Shown: positions 1-8,438 of the stretch, in pieces
How positions within the stretch are numbered: the stretch's first letter is position 1
Layout: each line of letters begins with the position of its first letter
From: an uncultured Lachnospira sp.
Lineage (GTDB): Bacteria; Bacillota; Clostridia; Lachnospirales; Lachnospiraceae
Direction of reading: 5' to 3'
Assembly (NCBI GenBank): GCA_934343805.1
Contig: CAKRIN010000047.1
Span: 1 to 8,438 of the forward strand
DNA: 8,438 nt
The notes under the pieces: generated by a model
Told to the model about the DNA's origin: nothing
The model's input: the letters and a program-made list of their open reading frames with translations, nothing else
Database searches by the model: none
Position numbers and translations under genes: made by a program

Positions 1-2966
<2,966 letters not shown>

Positions 2967-2982
2967 CGAGCCATGCACAAGG

Positions 2983-3037
2983 AAAAATTATAAATATGAC
3001 CGTATGCTTGCATACAAGGGCATATTTTATAATTTTT
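2983..3037 (+). terminator. Long terminator-like hairpin between gyrB and gyrA
   Basis: Bases 2983-2994 pair with 3026-3037, and 2995-2998 with 3021-3024 around a one-base bulge (3025). After an A-G mismatch, 3000-3001 pair with 3018-3019, and GTATG (3002-3006) pairs with CATAC (3011-3015) around a CTTG loop, giving about 23 pairs in all. The lower stem is A-U rich, with five A on the left and five T at the end of the right arm. It could be a weak intrinsic terminator for gyrB, an attenuator before gyrA, or a 3'-end stabiliser. The A/T symmetry means it might work in either direction. The hairpin is plain in the sequence; its role is inferred. Confidence 0.55.
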
Positions 3038-3042
3038 AGTTG

Positions 3043-3063
3043 TATGTGGCGACTAGCCACATA
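3043..3063 (+). other. Short perfect hairpin in the gyrB-gyrA gap
   Basis: TATGTGGC (3043-3050) is the exact reverse complement of GCCACATA (3056-3063), with a 5-nt loop GACTA. There is no T-run after it, so it is not a terminator by itself. It sits between the long A-U hairpin and the palindromic repeat cluster. Its function is unknown; it may belong to a structured gyrA leader. Confidence 0.5.
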
Positions 3064-3064
3064 A

Positions 3065-3139
3065 GTAAATCCGTAGGATTTACGCATGGCGTAATGTAGA
3101 TTTACTCATGCGCGTAATTTGGATTTACGCATGGCGTAA
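3065..3139 (+). repeat. Palindromic repeat cluster upstream of gyrA
   Basis: A 19-nt unit, ggatttacgcatggcgtaa, occurs exactly at 3076-3094 and 3121-3139. A degenerate copy, agatttactcatgcgcgtaa, lies between them at 3098-3117, giving a period of 22-23 nt. Each exact unit holds its own palindrome, TTACGC-ATG-GCGTAA. In front, GTAAATCC (3065-3072) is the reverse complement of GGATTTAC and forms an 8-bp stem with 3076-3083 around a GTA loop. The same left arm could pair with 3121-3128, or with one mismatch with 3098-3105. Bases 3107-3117 can also pair with 3080-3088 or 3125-3133, with a 2-nt bulge. The gyrA ribosome binding site follows about 20 nt downstream. This may be an intergenic palindromic repeat family or a switching leader; the sequence alone does not decide. 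Confidence 0.75.
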
Positions 3140-3157
3140 CTAATACTAACTTCACGG

Positions 3158-3163
3158 AAAGGA
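3158..3163 (+). promoter_or_regulatory. Shine-Dalgarno sequence for gyrA
   Basis: AAAGGA lies 9 nt before the ATG at 3173 and supports that start. It is outside the palindromic units and is not obviously buried in any stem I can draw. No convincing sigma-70 promoter was found in the 206-bp gap before it. Confidence 0.7.
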
Positions 3164-3172
3164 ATTATAATA

Positions 3173-5692
3173 ATGGATGAACATATCTTTGATAAAGTTC
3201 AAGAGGTCGATATGCAGAAAACCATGGAAAACTATTATATAGATTATGCCATGAGTGTTATCGCTTCAAGAGCACTTCCGGATGTAAGAGATGGTCTTAA
3301 GCCGGTACAGAGAAGAATTCTATATTCAATGATAGAACTTAACAACGGTCCTGATAAGCCACATAGAAAATGTGCCCGTATCGTTGGTGATACAATGGGT
3401 AAATATCACCCACATGGTGATTCATCAATTTATGAGGCATTAGTTAAGCTTGCTCAGGATTTCAATACAAGATATCCGCTTGTTGACGGACATGGTAACT
3501 TCGGTTCAGTTGATGGTGATGGAGCCGCAGCCATGCGATATACAGAGGCAAGACTCAGCAAGATATCTATGGAAATGACTAGAGATCTTAACAAAGATAC
3601 TGTAGATTTTATACCTAACTTTGATGAAACAGAAAAAGAACCTACAGTACTTCCTTCAAGATACCCTAATCTTCTTGTCAATGGTACATCAGGTATTGCC
3701 GTAGGTATGGCTACTAATATACCACCTCATAACTTAAGAGAAGTTATAGGAGCTGTTGTTAAAATGATTGACAACAAGGTAGAAGAAGACAGAGATACAA
3801 CTATTGAGGAAATACTTGAGATAGTTAAAGGTCCTGATTTTCCTACTGGTGGAACAATCATTGGAAAGCTGGGAATAGAAGAAGCTTATCGTACAGGAAG
3901 AGCCAAGTTAAAGGTAAGAGCTGTAACTAATATTGAGCCAATGAACAATGGCAAGAACAGAATTGTAGTTACAGAACTTCCATATATGGTTAATAAAGCA
4001 AAGCTTATAGAAAAGATAGCAGAGCTTGTAAGAGATAAGAAGATTGATGGAATCACAGATTTAAGAGATGAGTCTGACAGAGAGGGTATGAGAATTGCCA
4101 TCGAGTTAAGAAGAGATGTCAATCCTAACATAATACTTAACCAGTTATATAAACATACACAGTTACAGGATACATTTGGTGTAATCATGCTTGCATTAGT
4201 AGATAACCAGCCAAAGGTACTAAATCTGTATGACATGTTAAGATACTATCTTCTTCATCAGGAAGAAGTAGTTACAAGAAGAACCAGGTTTGATCTTAAT
4301 AAGGCAGAAGAAAGAGCCCATATATTAGAGGGATTAATGATTGCCTTAGATAATATCGACAGGGTTATTTCAATAATCAGGGGTTCTGCTAATGTACAGA
4401 TTGCCAAAGAAAGCTTAATGGCTGAATTTGCTCTTTCAGAAGCGCAGGCACAGGCTATAGTAGATATGCGTCTGAGAGCACTGACAGGTTTGGAAAGAAG
4501 CAAGCTTGAAGCAGAATTGAAGGAACTTCATGAGAAGATTAAAGAATACAAGGCAATTCTTGCTGATAAGAAGTTACTTCTTGGTGTTATCAAGACTGAG
4601 ATTTCAGAGATAGCAGATAAATATGGTGACGACAGAAGAACTTCTATTGGATATGATGAATACGATATCTCAATGGAAGACCTTATTCCTGATGAACCAT
4701 GTGTTATTGCAAGAACTAACTTAGGTTATGTAAAGAGAATGACACCTGATAACTTTAAGAGCCAGCATCGTGGTGGTAAGGGAATAAAGGGAATGCAGAC
4801 AATTGATGATGATTACATCAAGGATTTGTTCATGACAACATCACATCATGTACTTACATTCTTTACTAATACCGGACGAGCTTACAAGTTAAAGGCTTAT
4901 GAGATTCCTGAAGCATCTAGAACTTCAAGAGGAACTGCAATAATTAATCTTTTACAGTTAGCACCAGATGAGACAATAACAGCGGTTGTGCCTGTTAAGA
5001 TTGATATGTTACAGGATACAGATTACCTGTTCATGGCAACTAAGAAGGGTATTGTTAAGAAGACACCTGTTAAAGAATTTGCCAATATAAGAAAAACAGG
5101 AATTCAGGCAATCAATTTAAGAGAAGATGATGAACTTATAGAAGTTAAACTTACAGATGATCAGGCAGAGATTCTTATGGTTACAATGCTTGGACAGTGT
5201 ATAAGATTTAAGGAAACAGATGTAAGACCAACAGGACGTTCAGCAATGGGTGTTATTGGTATGAGCCTTATGGACGAAGATGAGGTAGTTGGTGTTCAGG
5301 TAAGTACCCAGGGAGATACTATGCTTATAGTATCAGAAAATGGTATGGGTAAGAGAACAGACATTGACGAATATACAGTTCAGCATCGTGGTGGTAAAGG
5401 TGTCAAGTGTTACAAGATAACAGAAAAGACTGGTAATGTCGTAGGAGCTAAAGCTGTTGACGATTCAAGAGAAGTAATGCTTATTACAACAGAGGGAATC
5501 ATAATAAGGCTTCAGTGTTCAGATATATCTAATCTTGGAAGAATAACATCAGGCGTTAAGCTTATTAACCTTGATGAAGGCGTTAAAGTAGCAACAATTG
5601 CCAAAGTAAGAAAGCAGCCTGCCAATGAAGATGGTAAGGATGCAGAGGGCTTTGAAGAAGACACAGATAATACAGTAGAAGCTGAAGAATAA
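3173..5692 (+). CDS. gyrA: DNA gyrase subunit A
   Basis: This is the DNA breakage-rejoining and wrapping subunit of gyrase, partner of the gyrB product upstream. The winged-helix domain carries catalytic Tyr123 in [12 protein letters not shown], and Ile175 in [15 protein letters not shown] matches the DNA-bending Ile174 of E. coli. The quinolone-determining stretch reads [10 protein letters not shown] (79-88), with Ser84 and Glu88 as in drug-susceptible Gram-positive bacteria. Tower and coiled-coil segments follow, and the C-terminal beta-pinwheel starts near residue 515. The GyrA-box QHRGGKG is at 531-537, which marks a gyrase rather than a topoisomerase IV ParC; the same heptapeptide recurs at 737-743 in a late blade. 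The last 27 residues (813-839) form an acidic tail with 11 Asp/Glu, a region that modulates wrapping in some gyrases. At 839 aa it is slightly longer than B. subtilis GyrA. A strong terminator begins 5 bp after the stop. Confidence 0.98.
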   Translation: MDEHIFDKVQEVDMQKTMENYYIDYAMSVIASRALPDVRDGLKPVQRRILYSMIELNNGPDKPHRKCARIVGDTMGKYHPHGDSSIYEALVKLAQDFNTRYPLVDGHGNFGSVDGDGAAAMRYTEARLSKISMEMTRDLNKDTVDFIPNFDETEKEPTVLPSRYPNLLVNGTSGIAVGMATNIPPHNLREVIGAVVKMIDNKVEEDRDTTIEEILEIVKGPDFPTGGTIIGKLGIEEAYRTGRAKLKVRAVTNIEPMNNGKNRIVVTELPYMVNKAKLIEKIAELVRDKKIDGITDLRDESDREGMRIAIELRRDVNPNIILNQLYKHTQLQDTFGVIMLALVDNQPKVLNLYDMLRYYLLHQEEVVTRRTRFDLNKAEERAHILEGLMIALDNIDRVISIIRGSANVQIAKESLMAEFALSEAQAQAIVDMRLRALTGLERSKLEAELKELHEKIKEYKAILADKKLLLGVIKTEISEIADKYGDDRRTSIGYDEYDISMEDLIPDEPCVIARTNLGYVKRMTPDNFKSQHRGGKGIKGMQTIDDDYIKDLFMTTSHHVLTFFTNTGRAYKLKAYEIPEASRTSRGTAIINLLQLAPDETITAVVPVKIDMLQDTDYLFMATKKGIVKKTPVKEFANIRKTGIQAINLREDDELIEVKLTDDQAEILMVTMLGQCIRFKETDVRPTGRSAMGVIGMSLMDEDEVVGVQVSTQGDTMLIVSENGMGKRTDIDEYTVQHRGGKGVKCYKITEKTGNVVGAKAVDDSREVMLITTEGIIIRLQCSDISNLGRITSGVKLINLDEGVKVATIAKVRKQPANEDGKDAEGFEEDTDNTVEAEE

Positions 5693-5696
5693 TCTT

Positions 5697-5740
5697 AAGG
5701 GAACTGCCACATTTTAAAGGATGTGTCAGTTCCCTTTTTT
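5697..5740 (+). terminator. Rho-independent terminator after gyrA
   Basis: AAGGGAACTG (5697-5706) pairs perfectly with CAGTTCCCTT (5727-5736). After one C-T mismatch, CACAT (5708-5712) pairs with ATGTG (5721-5725) around an 8-nt loop, and the T-run occupies 5735-5740. This is a textbook intrinsic terminator for the gyrase transcript. Only 12 nt separate its T-run from the next start codon at 5753, so it also lies in the leader of the esterase-fumarase genes and must be read through if they are served by the gyrA promoter. Confidence 0.92.
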
Positions 5741-5752
5741 ATGGGAGAAAAG

Positions 5753-6535
5753 ATGGCTCTAATAAATATAAATTATGAATCCAAAGCACTTGGTATGCCA
5801 GTTATGATTAATATAATTATTCCTCAGGGGAGGGGTAATTATAAGACATTATATCTTCTTCATGGAATGGGAGGAGATTATACAACATGGATTACGAAAT
5901 CCAGAGTGGCAGATTATGTTGATAATACTAATATAGCAGTTGTTATGATTTCAGGAGATAACAAATGTTACGTAGATAATGAACATGGCAGAAAATATTT
6001 TACATTTTTAACAGAAGAATTGATTGAAACATGTACTAACTGGTTCGGATTATCATGTGACAGAGAAGACCGTTATATTGCAGGAATGTCAATGGGTGGA
6101 TATGGAGCAGTACATGCTGCACTTATTAAGCCTGATGTATATGGCAAGATATTTTCATATTCAGGATTACTTGATATAGAAAAAAGATTCGATAATCCAC
6201 AGGGAATTAATACATATCAGATATTTGGTGACAGAAATCAATTATCAGATAAAGGATTTGATGTAATGAATTGTTTAAAAGAGGATAATATCAAGATAAA
6301 TGTTGAAAAGTATCCAGAATTTTATATAAGATGTGGATTACAGGATCAGATATTGCCAATGAGCAGACAATGGAATAAATATGCATCAGATGCAGGACTT
6401 AATGTCAATTATTATGAGGCAGCAGGAAATCATGATTTCACGTTCTGGGATAAATGTATACATGAGACAATTAATATAATAAAAAAACAGTCATACAGGA
6501 TGGAGGACATATATGGCAGCAGTAATGAATGTTAA
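5753..6535 (+). CDS. Putative alpha/beta-hydrolase esterase (esterase D / tributyrin esterase-like)
   Basis: A 260-aa cytoplasmic serine hydrolase with no signal peptide or membrane segment. It resembles the esterase D/EstA group (PF00756-type), which includes S-formylglutathione hydrolases, tributyrin esterases and some acetyl-xylan or feruloyl esterases; the true substrate cannot be read from the sequence. An oxyanion-hole motif LLHGMGGD contains His37-Gly38. The nucleophile elbow GMSMGGYG places Ser113, and the likely acid and base are Asp198 (GLQDQ) and His227 (GNHDF), in the correct order and spacing for the fold. The ATG at 5753 is preferred because GGGAG sits 5 nt before it and because the distance to the HG motif matches the next gene. 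In-frame GTG 5723 and ATG 5741 lie in or immediately after the terminator hairpin and lack a ribosome binding site. Its end overlaps the next gene by 23 bp, so coupled translation is likely. Confidence 0.85.
   Translation: MALININYESKALGMPVMINIIIPQGRGNYKTLYLLHGMGGDYTTWITKSRVADYVDNTNIAVVMISGDNKCYVDNEHGRKYFTFLTEELIETCTNWFGLSCDREDRYIAGMSMGGYGAVHAALIKPDVYGKIFSYSGLLDIEKRFDNPQGINTYQIFGDRNQLSDKGFDVMNCLKEDNIKINVEKYPEFYIRCGLQDQILPMSRQWNKYASDAGLNVNYYEAAGNHDFTFWDKCIHETINIIKKQSYRMEDIYGSSNEC
6502..6506 (+). promoter_or_regulatory. Shine-Dalgarno sequence for the second esterase
   Basis: GGAGG lies inside the end of the first esterase gene, 6 nt before the ATG at 6513. It selects that start over the in-frame ATG at 6525 and fixes the 23-bp overlap between the two genes. 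Confidence 0.75.
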
Positions 6536-7280
6536 TCATTTTTCTATATATCTTAAGCGTAATATGGAATGCACAGTTATTCTGCCACCAGATATAAAGA
6601 AGGATGAGAAACTTCCAGTGTTGTGGTTATATCATGGAAGCAGTGGTGATAATAAAGTATGGCTGTACCATTCACCAATAATTGAATATGTTGATGAGGG
6701 CAGATTTGCAGCAATACTTCCAAATGTGCAGAATTCATGCTTTGTTAATATGAATATAGGAGATAAGTATGAATCATATGTTGGAAAAGAATTATTCAGT
6801 ATAATTATGAACATGTTCCCATGTCTTTCTGATAAAAGAGAAGATAACTATGTATCAGGATTTTCTAATGGCGGATATGGCTGTTTACACATAGCACTTA
6901 AATATCCGGAAAAATACGGAACTGTTGGTGCATTTTCAGCAGGAGATAAAGCTGATTCAGAATTTCTTAATGATGGGAGTGAAAAGTCATTGAGAAGAAT
7001 ACAACTTTATGGTGATGGGGATTTGCATAAAACAGAATATGGTATAACATACCAGGCTGATAAATTAATAGATCAGGAAAGCATAAAACCACAAATATAT
7101 CATGCATGTGGGGAGCTTGATCCATGGATAGACATGAATCATATATTAAGAGATTATTTCATGAGCCATAATGAATACAGTTATGTATATGATGAAATTG
7201 AACAAATTGGACATGAATGGAAATTCTGGCGTGAAGAATTAAAAAGATTTTTAATATTTACGGGATTAATTAACAATTAA
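6513..7280 (+). CDS. Putative alpha/beta-hydrolase esterase, divergent paralogue of the preceding gene
   Basis: A 255-aa protein with the same overall layout as its upstream neighbour: HG motif LYHGSSGD (His41-Gly42), nucleophile elbow SGFSNGGYG (Ser118), probable acid Asp203 (CGELDPW) and base His234 (IGHEW). Both share phrases such as YVD, DKRED/DREDRY and GGYG-x3-A, and align without large gaps, but differ at most positions. This looks like an old tandem duplication or a recruited pair rather than a recent copy. The elbow is GFSNG instead of GMSMG, and the Asp and His surroundings differ, so substrate choice probably differs too. No signal peptide is seen, so it should act in the cytoplasm. 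It overlaps the first gene by 23 bp and is followed by the fumarase alpha gene after 21 bp, which suggests one transcript. The family is well supported; the substrate is unknown. Confidence 0.82.
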   Translation: MAAVMNVNHFSIYLKRNMECTVILPPDIKKDEKLPVLWLYHGSSGDNKVWLYHSPIIEYVDEGRFAAILPNVQNSCFVNMNIGDKYESYVGKELFSIIMNMFPCLSDKREDNYVSGFSNGGYGCLHIALKYPEKYGTVGAFSAGDKADSEFLNDGSEKSLRRIQLYGDGDLHKTEYGITYQADKLIDQESIKPQIYHACGELDPWIDMNHILRDYFMSHNEYSYVYDEIEQIGHEWKFWREELKRFLIFTGLINN

Positions 7281-7301
7281 AATACAAGAAAGGAATTAGC
7301 A

Positions 7302-8144
7302 ATGAGAGAGGTTAATGTATCAATAATAACAGATAATATTAAAGAAATGTGCATAGAGGCAAATCATTTTCTTACAGATGATATGAAGAATGTTTTTGAA
7401 AATGCGGTTAAAAATGAAGAGTCTGAGCTTGGAAAACAGGTGCTTGGACAGCTTGAAGAAAATTTAAAGATTGCAGGAGAGGATATGATACCTATATGTC
7501 AGGATACAGGAATGGCAGTAGTATTCATCAATGTTGGACAGGATGTTCATCTTACAGGTGGAAATATCACAGATGCAATTAATGAAGGTGTACGGAGAGG
7601 CTATGTTGACGGATATTTAAGGAAATCAGTTGTAAAAGATCCTATATACAGGGAGAATACTAAAGATAATACTCCCGCAGTGATACATTTCAATATAGTT
7701 CCAGGTGACAAAATTGATATAACAGTTGCACCTAAGGGATTTGGAAGTGAGAATATGAGCAGGGTATTCATGTTAAAGCCGGCAGATGGAATTGAAGGTG
7801 TCAAAGAAGCAATACTTACTGCTGTTAAGGATGCAGGTCCTAATGCCTGTCCACCAATGGTTGTGGGTGTCGGAATTGGTGGAACATTTGAAAAATGTGC
7901 TTACCTGGCAAAGAAGGCATTAACACGAGACCTGAATGAAGAATCTCCAGTTGAATATGTACGTGACTTAGAGAAAGAAATGCTAGAAAAAATTAATAAG
8001 TTAGGAATCGGTCCGGGTGGACTTGGTGGAACACAGACAGCACTTGCAATCAATATAGAAACATATCCTACACATATTGCAGGACTTCCTGTTGCTGTAA
8101 ACATTTGCTGTCATGTAAACAGACACTCACACAGAGTAATATAA
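7302..8144 (+). CDS. Class I fumarate hydratase, alpha subunit
   Basis: This is the larger subunit of the two-part iron-sulfur fumarase, which reversibly hydrates fumarate to L-malate in the cytoplasm. The 280-aa length is usual for a separate alpha subunit. Probable [4Fe-4S] ligands are Cys66 (PICQDTG), Cys183 (PNACPPM) and Cys270 (ICCHVNRH); their spacing resembles the three ligand cysteines of single-chain E. coli FumA. Other family motifs are KGFGSEN from Lys145 and GPGGLGGTQT at 237-246. AAAGGA lies 7 nt before the ATG. The beta subunit starts 16 bp after the stop, which is TAA followed at once by a second in-frame TAA. The related L(+)-tartrate dehydratase alpha subunit is an alternative, but the length and absence of tartrate genes favour fumarase. 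Such clusters are oxygen-sensitive, fitting an anaerobe. It may be cotranscribed with the esterases, since no promoter was seen in the 21-bp gap. Confidence 0.93.
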   Translation: MREVNVSIITDNIKEMCIEANHFLTDDMKNVFENAVKNEESELGKQVLGQLEENLKIAGEDMIPICQDTGMAVVFINVGQDVHLTGGNITDAINEGVRRGYVDGYLRKSVVKDPIYRENTKDNTPAVIHFNIVPGDKIDITVAPKGFGSENMSRVFMLKPADGIEGVKEAILTAVKDAGPNACPPMVVGVGIGGTFEKCAYLAKKALTRDLNEESPVEYVRDLEKEMLEKINKLGIGPGGLGGTQTALAINIETYPTHIAGLPVAVNICCHVNRHSHRVI

Positions 8145-8147
8145 TAA

Positions 8148-8154
8148 GAGGAGG
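8148..8154 (+). promoter_or_regulatory. Shine-Dalgarno sequence for fumarase beta subunit
   Basis: GAGGAGG lies 6 nt before the ATG at 8161. It starts just after the tandem TAA TAA that ends the alpha subunit, an arrangement like the recF-gyrB junction, and supports the start of the partial downstream gene. Confidence 0.85.
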
Positions 8155-8160
8155 TTAATT

Positions 8161-8438
8161 ATGGATAAATATATTAATGCACCAATAAGTGATGAAGAAG
8201 CAAAGAGCCTTCATTCAGGAGATTATGTATACATAACAGGAACAATCTATACAGCAAGAGATGCAGCACATAAGAGAATGGCAGAGGCATTATCAGCAGG
8301 ACAGACGCTTCCAATTGACATGAAAAATAATATTATATATTATATGGGACCATCTCCGGCAAGAGAAGGAAGACCAATAGGTTCAGCAGGTCCGACAACA
8401 GCAAGCCGTATGGATAAATATGCACCAGACCTTCTTGA
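8161..8438 (+). CDS. Class I fumarate hydratase, beta subunit (3'-truncated by window edge)
   Basis: The frame runs from ATG 8161 to the window end without a stop, giving 92 complete codons of a protein usually about 180-190 aa. It is the swivelling-domain subunit that completes the class I fumarase active site with the alpha subunit 16 bp upstream. The motifs fit: GTIYTARDAAHKRM at residues 27-40, then YMGPSPAREGRPIGSAGP and TTASRMDKYAP toward the window edge. These match the family pattern of an Arg-Asp-x-Ala-His segment followed by a GP-rich stretch and Arg-Met-Asp. A TtdB-type tartrate dehydratase subunit is possible but less likely on context. Confidence 0.92.
   Translation, partial: MDKYINAPISDEEAKSLHSGDYVYITGTIYTARDAAHKRMAEALSAGQTLPIDMKNNIIYYMGPSPAREGRPIGSAGPTTASRMDKYAPDLL

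Noticed and set aside
3008..3033. TTGCAT (3008-3013) and TATAAT (3028-3033) as a gyrA promoter
   Set aside because: The -10 match is perfect but the spacer is only 14 nt and both boxes lie inside the long hairpin. It is not good enough to call.
3065..3139. CRISPR array reading of the gyrA-upstream repeats
   Set aside because: Repeat units are 19-20 nt with gaps of only 3-4 nt, so there are no spacers; no cas genes are nearby.
3118..3146. TTGGAT (3119-3124) and TAATAC (3141-3146) as a gyrA promoter
   Set aside because: The 16-nt spacing is fine, but each box matches the consensus at only about half its positions in AT-rich DNA.
3886..4236. 116-codon open frame on the minus strand inside gyrA
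   Set aside because: It is fully antisense to a highly conserved stretch of gyrA and has no recognisable motif; it is a by-product of gyrA codon use.
5723..5752. GTG 5723 or ATG 5741 as start of the first esterase
   Set aside because: The GTG lies in the right half of the terminator hairpin and ATG 5741 directly follows its T-run. Neither has a ribosome binding site, while ATG 5753 has GGGAG at 5-nt spacing.
7302..8438. L(+)-tartrate dehydratase (TtdAB) instead of fumarase
   Set aside because: The families are close, but the 280-aa alpha subunit length and the lack of tartrate transport or regulator genes in view favour fumarase. It is kept as an alternative in the entries.

Overview
The window is chromosomal DNA from an AT-rich anaerobic Firmicute, most likely a clostridium of the Lachnospiraceae. 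This is inferred from the short Gram-positive-type GyrB (644 aa), GyrA Ser84/Glu88, the recF-gyrB-gyrA order, heavy use of AGA and ATA codons, strong AGGAGG-type ribosome binding sites and a two-subunit oxygen-labile class I fumarase. I cannot name the species. All six genes lie on the + strand.

Layout: (1) 1-1017, recF without its first ~25 codons. (2) 1032-2966, gyrB, 14 bp after recF, with a GTG start and an ideal Shine-Dalgarno sequence that begins inside a second recF stop codon. (3) 2967-3172, a 206-bp non-coding gap holding a long terminator-like hairpin, a second hairpin, and a cluster of palindromic repeats built on a 19-nt unit (two exact copies and one degenerate one). (4) 3173-5692, gyrA. 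(5) 5697-5740, a strong intrinsic terminator. (6) 5753-6535 and 6513-7280, two overlapping genes for distantly related alpha/beta-hydrolase esterases. (7) 7302-8144 and 8161 to the window end, the alpha and (partial) beta subunits of an iron-sulfur fumarase.

How the genes work together: RecF loads RecA at gapped DNA. GyrB and GyrA form the A2B2 gyrase that introduces negative supercoils. The downstream block is metabolic: two cytoplasmic esterases of unknown substrate, then fumarate/malate interconversion. The esterase-to-fumarase spacing (23-bp overlap, 21-bp gap, 16-bp gap) suggests one transcript. No convincing promoter was seen, and the first esterase begins only 12 nt after the gyrA terminator, so read-through or a promoter inside gyrA is implied.

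Most of the window is ordinary core genome. The least explained part is the repeat-rich gyrB-gyrA gap, where several hairpins are mutually exclusive. The second point of interest is the terminator that abuts the esterase start. I found no mobile element, CRISPR array, tRNA or rRNA, and no evidence of an entirely new system.
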